Program-made: the position numbers and the translations under genes
Shown here: positions 8,112 to 16,908 of the stretch, piece by piece
Numbering within the stretch: position 1 is the first letter of the stretch
How the letters are laid out: each line of letters begins with the position of its first letter
Assembly: GCF_002000025.1 (NCBI RefSeq)
Contig: NZ_MUZV01000019.1
Location: 1-49,030, forward strand
Length of the DNA: 49,030 bases
Reading direction: 5' to 3'
Source: Cognaticolwellia aestuarii
GTDB lineage: Bacteria; Pseudomonadota; Gammaproteobacteria; Enterobacterales; Alteromonadaceae
The notes under the pieces: generated by a model
What the model saw: the letters and a program-made list of their open reading frames with translations, nothing else
Told to the model about the DNA's origin: nothing
Database searches by the model: none

Positions 8112-10028
8112 ATGACCCTCTCTAGAGAAATAAACTCATTACTATTTGGACTATTTTTATTAGTAATGTCAAGTCTAGTTTATTTTCAATTTGCACAAAC
8201 TCGTGATTTTATGAAGCAACAAATGTCCTCTGACTTAAATAACACGATAACATCGTTGGGGTTGATGCTAAAACCACATATAGAGACTGGCGATATGGCG
8301 ACTGCTGAAACGTTAGTTAATGTTATTTTTGAAGGTGGATTTTATCGAAAAGTTACCTTGAAATGGTTAGTTGACGGTAAGGAACAGGTTTGGGAAAACC
8401 CTGTTATTATTCAAAATGTACCTCAATGGTTTATTAATTTAGATTTATTTGAAGAGCAATCTAAACAAAGCTTAATTACCTCCGGTTGGATGCAATTAGC
8501 AACATTAGAAGTTTCCGGACATCCAGCACTTGGCTACCAAGAATTATGGCGAGTAATGAACGATACTATAATGGTGTTATCGTTTCTGTTTATCTGTTCA
8601 ATTATTGTTATCAGAATTAGATTAAATCGTATTTTAAAACCACTACATAAAGTCGCACTACAAGCCAAAGAAATTGCACAGCGTAAATTTGGACATGATA
8701 TTGACCTGCCAAAAACAACAGAATTGAGAGATGTGGTGGGGGCTATAAATTCAATGTCTGGTCAGTTAAAGCAAATATTTACTAGATTAGACGAAGAAGT
8801 CAATGAATTAAAAGAAGACAAACTCATTGACCAAGTCTCCGCATTACCTAACCGAGAATATTTATCTGGGCAAATTAATAATTGGCTAAATGAGCCCGGC
8901 TTTGGTGGTCTTATTCTAGCAAAGTTTGACTGGCTTGAAGATATTCATAATAAATATGGATACCAAGGTCGAGATGAAGTTATTAGGGTGTTGTCTAATA
9001 GAATGAAGACAGAGTTGCCTGAGATTACTGAAAGTATTATTGCGCGTATTACAAAAACTGAATTTGCTTTTTTGATCACTAAAGCAGAACACCATAAAAT
9101 AGGTGTTTATTTACAGTCATTGATTAGAATAGTTAATCAGGAGCTTATAAAAGCAGGCTGTCCAGCAAACACTGGATTTGCCTTGGGCGTAAGTCAGCGA
9201 ATAGACAACATGGATAGTTCAGATTTACTGTCGCAGTCAGATAACGCGTTACAACAAGCACAACGAGAAAATAAAATAAGTCATTGGATTGATGCTGATC
9301 AACCACAAAAATATAGTCGTGAACAATGGCGCAGCAAGCTTGTTGATGCAATTCATAACAACCATTTTATTTTCCAATGGCAAGCTATTTTAAATATAAA
9401 TAATAAAAAGGTCTTACAACGAGAAATTTACTGTCGGTTAAATATTGATGAGCAAATTGTCACAGCATCTGAGTTTATGCCTTTTATTGAGCTTTTATCC
9501 TTAGGTTCGCAACTTGATAGATGTTTATTGAATACCATTGAGCAGAAAAATATTCTCGGGCTAGCTAAACAGGGGGTGGCGATCAATTTAACTCATGACA
9601 GCCTACAGGATCCAGAATTTATTTATTGGCTTGATGATTTCTTAAAGCGATCAGCATACCCGGAACGTATATTATTTGAAATTCCAGAGTCTGCAGCAAT
9701 AAACTCGTTTGAAAACTGTTCTCAATTAGCCGAAATAGTTCGGTCCGCTGGTGCGAAAATAGGTATTGATCAATGTGGTCGCCAAATCGGCTCTTTGGAG
9801 TACTTACAAAAAATACAACCGCATTATATTAAACTTGATCAGTCATTTGCTTATTATGAAAAATTAAATCAGAGTAAAGAGCTATGCCGTGCATTATTAA
9901 ATGTAGCTAAAGGTTTAAAAATTGAAGTGATAATTACTGGCATAGAAGACGAAGCACAATTAACTAATTTTAGTTCATTAAAAGCTGATGGTTATCAAGG
10001 CTATATATCCCCACTGGAAGATGTGTAA
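8112..10028 (+). CDS. lapD: LapD-type c-di-GMP receptor with degenerate GGDEF and EAL domains
   Basis: This 638-residue inner-membrane protein has an N-terminal helix (about 8-28), a periplasmic LapD/MoxY-type domain, and a second helix near 150-170. A HAMP segment (RILKPLHKVALQAKEIAQRKF), a GGDEF-like domain and an EAL-like domain follow. The GGDEF signature is replaced by TKTEF (314-318). The EAL signature is EIYCR (438-442), and the metal-binding DDFG is replaced by DQCG. Both domains should therefore be catalytically dead, as in LapD, which binds c-di-GMP and then sequesters LapG. A weak start site 4 bp after lapG indicates coupling. A bidirectional terminator follows at 10121. Confidence 0.94.
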   Translation: MTLSREINSLLFGLFLLVMSSLVYFQFAQTRDFMKQQMSSDLNNTITSLGLMLKPHIETGDMATAETLVNVIFEGGFYRKVTLKWLVDGKEQVWENPVIIQNVPQWFINLDLFEEQSKQSLITSGWMQLATLEVSGHPALGYQELWRVMNDTIMVLSFLFICSIIVIRIRLNRILKPLHKVALQAKEIAQRKFGHDIDLPKTTELRDVVGAINSMSGQLKQIFTRLDEEVNELKEDKLIDQVSALPNREYLSGQINNWLNEPGFGGLILAKFDWLEDIHNKYGYQGRDEVIRVLSNRMKTELPEITESIIARITKTEFAFLITKAEHHKIGVYLQSLIRIVNQELIKAGCPANTGFALGVSQRIDNMDSSDLLSQSDNALQQAQRENKISHWIDADQPQKYSREQWRSKLVDAIHNNHFIFQWQAILNINNKKVLQREIYCRLNIDEQIVTASEFMPFIELLSLGSQLDRCLLNTIEQKNILGLAKQGVAINLTHDSLQDPEFIYWLDDFLKRSAYPERILFEIPESAAINSFENCSQLAEIVRSAGAKIGIDQCGRQIGSLEYLQKIQPHYIKLDQSFAYYEKLNQSKELCRALLNVAKGLKIEVIITGIEDEAQLTNFSSLKADGYQGYISPLEDV

Positions 10029-10120
10029 ATAACAAAAATAATTTAGATTGTTTGTTATAAGTGCCAATAAAGCTTAAGTATTTTAAGTTTAATTTTTTAA
10101 ACACATTGTTATATTAGAAT

Positions 10121-10160
10121 GTAAAAAGCCAGTTAATTAACTGGCTTTTTACATTTTTTA
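10121..10160. terminator. Bidirectional terminator between lapD and deoD
   Basis: A perfect 32-bp palindrome runs from 10121 to 10152 (arms gtaaaaagccagttaa and ttaactggctttttac). It is T-rich on leaving on both strands. It lies between two convergent genes and can serve both. Confidence 0.9.
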
Positions 10161-10189
10161 GACTGCACCTGTTATGGGGTAGTAAAAAC

Positions 10190-10894
10190 CTATAACAAAC
10201 TGTCTAAAGTTAATTCCATCATACCTTTAAAGGTCGTTTCACGTTCATCTGCTGTTGTTTGCTCACCTGTTTTGATGTGATCGCTGACAGTCAAAACCGT
10301 TAACGCTTTTTTGCCATACTCGGCTGCAACACCGTATAAACCAGCGGCTTCCATTTCAACAGCTAAAATGCCGTATTTTTCCATTAAAGCAAACATTTCA
10401 GGTTGCGGTGTATAAAATAAGTCCGCAGTAAAAATATTACCCACACGTACGTCTTTACCCGTTTTTTCGGCTGTTTTAACTACTTTGTGTAATAAATCAA
10501 AATCGGCGGTGGCAGCAAAATCGTAACCATTTAAGCGTGAACGATTAACATTTGAATCGGTACTTGCTGACATGCCAATAATAATGTCACGAACTTTTAT
10601 GTCATCACGTACTGCACCACAAGAGCCAATACGAATAATACTTTCTACGCCGTAATCTTTATAAAGTTCTGTCGCGTAAATTGAGATAGAAGGGATGCCC
10701 ATACCTGAGCCCATTACTGAAACGGGTTTACCTTTATAGGTACCGGTATAACCAAACATATTACGTACACGTGTTACGCATTTTACGTCTTCAAGAAAGT
10801 TATCTGCAATATATTTTGCGCGTAATGGATCGCCCGGCATAAGTACCGTTTTGGCGAAATCGCCGTTGTTTGCTTCTATATGTGCTGTTGCCAT
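10190..10894 (-). CDS. deoD: Purine-nucleoside phosphorylase, DeoD type
   Basis: This 234-residue protein matches the hexameric bacterial purine nucleoside phosphorylase family from end to end. It has the N-terminal [11 protein letters not shown] segment, the [16 protein letters not shown] phosphate-site region, [18 protein letters not shown] (nucleoside-binding Met-Glu) and the catalytic Asp in TVSDHI. It splits (deoxy)purine nucleosides with phosphate into base and (deoxy)ribose-1-phosphate. It lies in the same direction as the XapX-like gene and add, so this is a small purine-salvage neighbourhood. The 125 bp between it and the XapX gene leave room for its own promoter. Confidence 0.97.
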   Translation of the reverse strand: MATAHIEANNGDFAKTVLMPGDPLRAKYIADNFLEDVKCVTRVRNMFGYTGTYKGKPVSVMGSGMGIPSISIYATELYKDYGVESIIRIGSCGAVRDDIKVRDIIIGMSASTDSNVNRSRLNGYDFAATADFDLLHKVVKTAEKTGKDVRVGNIFTADLFYTPQPEMFALMEKYGILAVEMEAAGLYGVAAEYGKKALTVLTVSDHIKTGEQTTADERETTFKGMMELTLDSLL

Positions 10895-11019
10895 GAGTGT
10901 TAACCTTTGTTAATGGTGTTTCAATCACAGTAAGTTTCTAGCCATTGCTGATAATTTTGCATTCAGCCGCTATCAAGGGTGTTTTACTGATATGTCTTTT
11001 AAATTTTTAAAGTTGAATT

Positions 11020-11190
11020 CTAACTGAAAAAGCGCTCTATGATCCAGTGATAACCGACACTACCTATATAAATGCCGAAAATTCCAGCAATACCTGATAA
11101 AACAGGTGGTGCAGGGATTGGCAATTTGAGTAATGAAAATACTAAACCGACAACAATGCCCGTTATTGTCGCAATAATAACTTCAAACAC
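11020..11190 (-). CDS. XapX-domain small membrane protein (DUF1427-like)
   Basis: This is a 56-codon ORF on the minus strand, with GTG at 11190-11188 and TAG at 11022-11020. A strong GAGGAG element sits just upstream of the GTG. The product reads VFEVIIATITGIVVGLVFSLL, followed by LPIPAPPVLSGIAGIFGIYIG and a short polar C-terminus. Two hydrophobic helices around a KLPIPAPP motif are the hallmark of XapX-domain proteins, a widespread small family of unknown function named from the xanthosine locus. It lies between the adenosine deaminase gene and deoD, all on the minus strand, which fits an association with purine nucleoside metabolism. The ribosome site and motif make it a real gene despite its size. 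Confidence 0.82.
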   Translation of the reverse strand: MFEVIIATITGIVVGLVFSLLKLPIPAPPVLSGIAGIFGIYIGSVGYHWIIERFFS

Positions 11191-11255
11191 GTGTACTCCT
11201 CGTTGATTGTTAATCGCATATTTTAACCTGATATTAACAAGCGCAACAATCAGTA

Positions 11256-12260
11256 CTAAGCGTTATCTTGTACTTTTTGCTTTAATGCTGCTTTTTCGCT
11301 CGGTGATAAAAAGCTTGCAGTTAGAGCGTTTTCTTGTAGTTGCTGTATTTCTTTGTCATTAAAGCCTAGCGTTTGACGAGCGAGGCGATATTCATTTTTA
11401 AGTTCAATACCTTGAACACTTGGATCATCTGTATTTAGACAAACTAATAGATCTTTGGCTAAAAACTGCTTAATAGGGTGCTGTGACAAGTCTTTTATTG
11501 TACCGGTCTGAAAATTTGACGTTAAGCATGACTCGATGGCAATGTTATTTACTCGCATAAAATCCATTAACTTTTCATCTTGATGACAAGCTACACCATG
11601 CCCGATTCTCTTGGCATGTAATTGGTTGATTGCCTGCCAAATACTCTCTGGCCCAGCAGCTTCACCTGCATGTACGGTAACATTGAGTTGCGCTTTTTGT
11701 ACTTGTTTAAAATGATCAACAAACAACTCACCAGGAAAGTTATATTCATCACCTGCAAGGTCGATGGCAATTAAATGTTGTTTATGAGTAAGGAGTGCAT
11801 CAAGCTCGGCCTGGCATTTTTCAACACCAAAGGTACGACTTAAAATACCGATAAGATTAATTTTTACGTCGTATACTTTACATGCTGCATTAATGCCATC
11901 AACAACCGCGGCAACAACATCTGCAACCACTAGATTATTGTTCATTGCCATATAATAAGGCGAGAAGCGCAGCTCGGCATAATGAATACCCGCATGAAAA
12001 GCATCTTCAACATTCTCATAGGCGATACGCTTACAGTCATCCAAGGTCTTGAGAACCGCTACGCCCCAATCAAGTTTACTGAGAAAAGCCAGTAAATCGC
12101 TTTCACTACCTTGAATTTGTACATGTGGAATAAAGGCTTCAAAATTTGTTTCAGGCAAAACAATATTATGTTGTTGTGCTAATGCCCAAATAGTTTTTGG
12201 GCGAATATTACCGTCCAAATGACGGTGTAAATCAATTAAAGGTAAGTGAGAATGGGTCAT
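11256..12260 (-). CDS. add: Adenosine deaminase
   Basis: This enzyme deaminates adenosine and deoxyadenosine to (deoxy)inosine, feeding DeoD. Zinc and catalytic residues are visible: HRH in LIDLHRHLDGNIRP, HAGEAAGPESIW, RIGHGVACHQDE and LNTDDPSVQG. I chose ATG at 12260 because family members begin only a few residues before the LIDLHRHLDGN motif, giving 334 residues. The frame stays open to another ATG at 12341, which would add 27 residues with no family counterpart. Neither start has a strong Shine-Dalgarno, so the start is less sure than the identity. It is divergent from the DAHP synthase gene. Confidence 0.94.
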   Translation of the reverse strand: MTHSHLPLIDLHRHLDGNIRPKTIWALAQQHNIVLPETNFEAFIPHVQIQGSESDLLAFLSKLDWGVAVLKTLDDCKRIAYENVEDAFHAGIHYAELRFSPYYMAMNNNLVVADVVAAVVDGINAACKVYDVKINLIGILSRTFGVEKCQAELDALLTHKQHLIAIDLAGDEYNFPGELFVDHFKQVQKAQLNVTVHAGEAAGPESIWQAINQLHAKRIGHGVACHQDEKLMDFMRVNNIAIESCLTSNFQTGTIKDLSQHPIKQFLAKDLLVCLNTDDPSVQGIELKNEYRLARQTLGFNDKEIQQLQENALTASFLSPSEKAALKQKVQDNA

Positions 12261-12483
12261 AGTTATTGGCAACCTATATGAATGTGTTTTATGAAAAATC
12301 GACCAAAGTATTATAGAACTAAGCTGATTAACTTTACTCATTTGTCGAGTAATTTTATTATACCGCTTTTTTCGTATTTTATGTTGCTATTAGGCTGACA
12401 ACACTGATAAATTATATTTGGGATTGATCATCTAGGTGTCTAGACGTAAATAAAAATTATTCGCAGTATAAAGAGAAAATATT

Positions 12484-13542
12484 ATGGTTGCACAAACCGA
12501 CGACGTTCGTATTAATAAAATCAAAGAACTTTTACCTCCTATCGCTTTATTAGAGCGATTTCCTTCATCAGAACAAGCAACAAAGTCGGTGTTTGCTGGC
12601 AGAAATGCCATCAGTAAAATTTTTAATAATCAAGATGATCGCTTACTCGTGGTTATTGGTCCTTGTTCGATACATGATCCTGAAGCGGCATTAGAATATG
12701 GTCAGCGTTTAGTTAAATTACGTGAAAAATATCAAGATACACTCGAAATTGTTATGCGTGTTTATTTTGAAAAGCCCAGAACAACGGTTGGTTGGAAGGG
12801 ACTTATTAACGACCCTTATATGGATAATAGCTTTAAGCTTAACGATGGTTTGCGTATTGGTCGTAAGTTATTATTGGATTTAAATAATCTAGGTTTACCA
12901 ACGGCGGGCGAGTTTTTAGATATGATCACTCCCCAGTATATGGCTGATTTTATGTGTTGGGGAGCAATTGGCGCACGTACCACTGAAAGCCAAGTACATC
13001 GTGAACTTGCCTCTGGTTTATCTTGTCCTGTTGGCTTTAAAAATGGTACTGATGGAACGATTAAGGTCGCGATTGATGCTATTGGCGCAGCCAGTGCGTC
13101 TCACCATTTTCTATCCGTAACAAAGTATGGTCATTCCGCTATTGTGGAAACAACAGGTAATGAAGACTGCCATATTATTTTACGTGGTGGTAAAACAACA
13201 AATTATGATGCCGAAAGTGTTAAAAGTGTGACTGAACAATTAAGCCAATCAAAGCTAAATACTCATATAATGATTGATTTTAGCCACGCCAATAGTAGTA
13301 AGAAGTTTGAAAATCAAATGCTAGTTTGTCGAGACGTATGCCAACAGATGGCTGAGGGTAATCATGATATTTTTGGTGTGATGGTTGAAAGTCATTTAGT
13401 TGAGGGGCGTCAAGATTTAATTGAAGGTAAAGCGCCTACTTATGGTCAAAGTATCACTGATGCTTGTATTGGATGGCAAGACACAGAAACCTTGTTGGCT
13501 GAACTTGACCAGGCTGTTGTGCAGCGTCGAGAAAAATCCTAA
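12484..13542 (+). CDS. aroG: 3-deoxy-7-phosphoheptulonate synthase, class I AroG/AroF type
   Basis: This 352-residue enzyme condenses phosphoenolpyruvate and erythrose-4-phosphate in the first step of aromatic amino-acid synthesis. It aligns along its whole length with E. coli AroG from memory, starting with the feedback-binding N-terminus (DDVRINKIKELLPPIALLERFP). Catalytic blocks are VIGPCSIHDP, RVYFEKPRTTVGWKGLINDP, GARTTESQVHRELASGLSCP and DFSHANSSK. It resembles the Phe-sensitive AroG more than AroF or AroH, but I cannot settle the inhibitor from sequence alone. A weak GA-rich site (aaagagaaaatatt) precedes the ATG. It seems to be a single-gene unit. Confidence 0.95.
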   Translation: MVAQTDDVRINKIKELLPPIALLERFPSSEQATKSVFAGRNAISKIFNNQDDRLLVVIGPCSIHDPEAALEYGQRLVKLREKYQDTLEIVMRVYFEKPRTTVGWKGLINDPYMDNSFKLNDGLRIGRKLLLDLNNLGLPTAGEFLDMITPQYMADFMCWGAIGARTTESQVHRELASGLSCPVGFKNGTDGTIKVAIDAIGAASASHHFLSVTKYGHSAIVETTGNEDCHIILRGGKTTNYDAESVKSVTEQLSQSKLNTHIMIDFSHANSSKKFENQMLVCRDVCQQMAEGNHDIFGVMVESHLVEGRQDLIEGKAPTYGQSITDACIGWQDTETLLAELDQAVVQRREKS

Positions 13543-13556
13543 ACAAAACCATCAAG

Positions 13557-13629
13557 GGCACTAATATTAGTGCCTGCCTCATAACTTTATAAAGCGTAAA
13601 AATAGTTGACTGTCTCTACTTTTACGCTT
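13557..13629 (+). terminator. Two hairpins downstream of aroG
   Basis: A perfect 18-bp palindrome (ggcactaat/attagtgcc, 13557-13574) is followed by a second stem with arms aagcgtaaaaatag (13592-13605) and ctacttttacgctt (13616-13629), containing one G-U. Neither has a strong T-tract. One or both probably end the aroG transcript. Confidence 0.45.
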
Positions 13630-14056
13630 ATCGACATTACTCACCTTAATTACTCAATCTTGCAGAGCTTACAGCACCCCTAATTAAGTAATATAAATTC
13701 TGTATTTATAAAGCAAGGTTATCTGCATTGTCTTGACGTTAGCCCATAGTGTTATCGGCAATGTCACCGTTTATCGTAGAAAACTTGCTATTCATCGTTG
13801 CTTGCAAAAAATAATGTAAAGCAGTGTAAAGAACATTGTTTGCCTTAATGCCGAGTCATATTATAGTTAACCAATGTTCAATGCTAAATACATGATATCA
13901 ATTATATTTTAATCATTGATAAATTAAGTATATTAGCATTTAAGTTGTTTACCGTTATTTGCATAACCCATAAGGCTCGACTGTAGTTTTTCAAACCTCA
14001 ATTGCCTTAAGTGTCGACTGGTAAAATGACGTTGTTTGTATCTGTGAGGAAAGATT
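13630..14056. other. Intergenic stretch before the RND efflux operon
   Basis: About 430 bp of AT-rich sequence without a convincing gene. Both strands carry many stops, and the long minus-strand frame crossing 13933-14307 is mostly the reverse of the efflux gene. The right end should contain the promoter of the efflux operon. No regulator gene or clear operator is visible. Confidence 0.5.
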
Positions 14057-15616
14057 TTGAAAGTTCGTTCTAATAGCGTTACTAACAAGCTAGATAAGAT
14101 AAGAAAATCTAGCCAAAAGTTAAGGAAAATTCCGCTGCTCAAGCATAATAGCGTTACGGTTACTATACTTACCGTATTGCTCAGCGCTTGCAGTACGCCT
14201 AGCGGCTTATCTGATAATAAGGCCAAAAACAGCCTTAAGGAAAATATGCCAGCACAATGGCAAGCACAGGCACCACAAGCTAATCCCGTGAGTGCTGTGT
14301 CAGACAATTGGATAAAAAGCTTTGGTGATCAAGCCTTAGAGCACATGATCACACACGCATTAACGCATAATTTTCAATTAAACGCTGAACGTTATAATGT
14401 GCAACTTGCTAAAGCGCGTTTAAAGGTTAGCATGACAACCGATTTTCCAGAATTATCGTTGTCATTGGATAATGCAAGACGTAAACAGGTACTTGATACT
14501 ACAACCAGTTATCAAACTAGCGCAGATGTTAGTATTGATCTGCGGTATGAATTAGATTTGTGGGGTAAGTTATCCGATCAACAAAACCAAGACCGATTAA
14601 ATTATGCCGCAGCGCAAGCCAATTTCAAGGAAAGCAAACTTAACCTCGTCGCGAATATCAGTAAAGCTTGGTTTGATTTTATTCAAGCACAACAACTGCT
14701 GAATTTATATCAAGAACGCGCAGAAAATTTGCAACGTAATTTGGCAATGATCCAATCGTCATACCAACTTGGATTAAATGATGCACTCGATGTCTATCTG
14801 ACCAAAAACTCCGTTAACCAAGAACTTGCACGTGTTGCAGAGCAACAACAAACACTACAATCAACGAGTAGGGCACTTGAGCTGTTGTTAGGTAATTATC
14901 CACTGGCTAAACAAGTGACGAAGCAAAGTCTGCCCGTGATTAATGATGAGATTGCACTAGGTTTACCTGCTCAATTATTAACCCGGCGAACTGATATACA
15001 AGCTGATTGGCTAGCGCTATTGGCCTTAGATGCAGGGCTTGCTGTTGCACACAAACAACGCTTCCCAAGCTTTAATTTAAATGCCAGTGTTAGTGATGGT
15101 GCAGATGAACTTAGTGATCTGCTCAATGGTGGCGCTTTAGCGTGGTCACTTATCGGTAGTATCACAAGTCCTTTATTTAATGCAGGCCGTCTTGAGTCAC
15201 TTGAGTATCAAGCCCGATTAACCGTAGAACAAAAAGAGCAAGAATATTTACAGCAGGTTTATCAAGCTTTTGCTGAAGTTGAAAATAGCATCAGTGAACG
15301 AGATTCACTAAATCAGCGCTATGCTTATTATGTAACCGCGCAAGAAAATGCTTTAGCAGCAGAAAAACTATCATTTGATCAATATTTGCGTGGATTAGTG
15401 ACCTACACGACAGTGCTTGAGTCACAACGACGCTCTTTTGACGCGCAAACCACAGTGATACAACTTACCAATCAGTTATTACAAAATCGTGTAGAAATTT
15501 ACCGTGCACTAGGGGGCAATTACCTTGATGAAAGCCTGCAAGCACAACAACAATCTAAGAGTGAAAATAGCTTATTACAAGCAGCGTTAACTCAGCCAAT
15601 AAACATGGATAAATGA
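14057..15616 (+). CDS. RND efflux outer-membrane lipoprotein, OprM/NodT family
   Basis: This 519-residue protein starts at TTG 14057, behind GAGGAAAG. A basic N-terminus leads to a lipobox (VLLSAC, Cys near residue 44), so it should be a lipid-anchored outer-membrane channel. Two TolC-type repeats follow. Typical NodT segments are DLRYELDLWGKLSDQ in the first half, LLTRRTDIQADWLALL at the second-repeat entry, SPLFNAGRLE and SFDQYLRGLVTYTTVLESQR. It is the first gene of a three-gene efflux operon and overlaps the adaptor gene by 4 bp. The putative leader before the lipobox is unusually long and Lys/Arg-rich, so a later start is conceivable. Confidence 0.92.
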   Translation: MKVRSNSVTNKLDKIRKSSQKLRKIPLLKHNSVTVTILTVLLSACSTPSGLSDNKAKNSLKENMPAQWQAQAPQANPVSAVSDNWIKSFGDQALEHMITHALTHNFQLNAERYNVQLAKARLKVSMTTDFPELSLSLDNARRKQVLDTTTSYQTSADVSIDLRYELDLWGKLSDQQNQDRLNYAAAQANFKESKLNLVANISKAWFDFIQAQQLLNLYQERAENLQRNLAMIQSSYQLGLNDALDVYLTKNSVNQELARVAEQQQTLQSTSRALELLLGNYPLAKQVTKQSLPVINDEIALGLPAQLLTRRTDIQADWLALLALDAGLAVAHKQRFPSFNLNASVSDGADELSDLLNGGALAWSLIGSITSPLFNAGRLESLEYQARLTVEQKEQEYLQQVYQAFAEVENSISERDSLNQRYAYYVTAQENALAAEKLSFDQYLRGLVTYTTVLESQRRSFDAQTTVIQLTNQLLQNRVEIYRALGGNYLDESLQAQQQSKSENSLLQAALTQPINMDK

Positions 15617-16908
15617 TGTCAGTAAAAATAAAAAAACTACTCCCAATTATTGTTTTATCTGCGTTGGTATTCGCAGCATATATCGTTACCAGTAACCCGC
15701 CAACAGCGAAACGTGGACGACCCAGTTCTACACCACAATTGAGTGTACAAGTGCAAAAACTTACGCGAAGTGATTTGGCGCTAACCATTGATAGCTATGG
15801 CACCATTCAACCGCGTACGCAAAGTAAATTATTACCTCAAGTGTCAGGACAAATTATTCGTATTAGTCCAAAGTTTAGAGCCGGTGGTTTTTTCGAGCAA
15901 GGTGATGTTTTAGTACAATTAGACCAACGTGATCTACTTGCTGAAGTGAAAATAGCTCAAGCAAGCTTATTTAGTGCTAAACAAAACCTAAGTGAAGAGC
16001 AAGCACGTGTTGAACAAGCTAAACAAGACTGGCAACGCTTAGGTAACAGTGAGCAAGCGCCTGACCTGGTATTGCGTAAACCTCAATTGCTAGCAGCACA
16101 AGCCACGGTCTTTTCTGCCGAAGCAAGTTTAGCAAAGGCTAAGCTCGCGCTTGAACGCAGTAATATTGTTGCACCTTATTCTGGCCGAATTTTAAGTAAA
16201 TCGGTAGATGTTGGGCAAGTAGTTAGTGTTGGTACCGAGTTAGCAGAAATATATGCTATTGATTATGTTGAAATTCGTCTGCCATTAAAAAATAAAGACT
16301 TGCCTTACATGATATTGCCGGAAAGCAATCGCTTTGAAGAAGAGTCTGTTCAAGAGCAACCTGCAGTGACCATTTATTCTGATCTTGCAACACGTCAAAG
16401 TTGGTTTGGGACAGTGGTTCGTACCGAAGGTGCTTTTGATGAAGCTTCGCAGCAGTTATTTGTTGTGGCACAAATAGATGATCCATATGGTAAAAATGAT
16501 AGCGATAGTATGCCATTGAAAATTGGGCAATATGTCAGTGCAAAGATTGACGGTAAGGTTATCAAAGCAGCATTAACTATCCCAAATCGCGCTATTTACC
16601 AAGGTACTTATGTTTATGTTGTAGAAGATAACATACTAAAAAGAAAGGATATTGTTATTGCATGGCAAAATGATGACGTAGCCATGATAAAATCAGGTTT
16701 AGAGGCAAACCAGTTATTAGTACTCACGCCATTAGGTCAAGTGACCTCAGGGACTATTGTCAACGTTAGCAGTATTGATGGTAAAGCGCTCACAAATCAG
16801 GGTAAGCCTAAAAAGCGAATGAATGAGGGCAAAAAAACACAAGGTAAAAATAATGCTGCTGATAAAGGCAAAGATCGCACTAAAAAAGCTAAAGGAGCTG
16901 AGTCATGA
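15613..16908 (+). CDS. RND efflux periplasmic adaptor (membrane-fusion protein)
   Basis: This 431-residue adaptor connects the RND pump to the outer-membrane channel. An N-terminal helix (residues 9-24) serves as a signal anchor. The biotinyl-lipoyl halves are DSYGTIQPRTQSKLLPQVSGQI and LERSNIVAPYSGRILSKSVDVGQ, flanking a coiled-coil hairpin. A beta-barrel domain follows, with YVVEDNILKRKDIVI near the C-terminus. The last 35 residues (397-431) form a very basic low-complexity tail with 13 Lys/Arg, unusual for the family. ATG 15613 overlaps the upstream stop, with a second ATG immediately following. Its own stop overlaps the RND gene by 4 bp. Confidence 0.93.
   Translation: MMSVKIKKLLPIIVLSALVFAAYIVTSNPPTAKRGRPSSTPQLSVQVQKLTRSDLALTIDSYGTIQPRTQSKLLPQVSGQIIRISPKFRAGGFFEQGDVLVQLDQRDLLAEVKIAQASLFSAKQNLSEEQARVEQAKQDWQRLGNSEQAPDLVLRKPQLLAAQATVFSAEASLAKAKLALERSNIVAPYSGRILSKSVDVGQVVSVGTELAEIYAIDYVEIRLPLKNKDLPYMILPESNRFEEESVQEQPAVTIYSDLATRQSWFGTVVRTEGAFDEASQQLFVVAQIDDPYGKNDSDSMPLKIGQYVSAKIDGKVIKAALTIPNRAIYQGTYVYVVEDNILKRKDIVIAWQNDDVAMIKSGLEANQLLVLTPLGQVTSGTIVNVSSIDGKALTNQGKPKKRMNEGKKTQGKNNAADKGKDRTKKAKGAES

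Noticed and set aside
13933-14307. Minus-strand ORF of 124 residues upstream of and across the efflux lipoprotein start
   Set aside because: Most of it is the reverse of the real efflux gene. It has no family resemblance, and the plus gene has a lipobox and a ribosome site.
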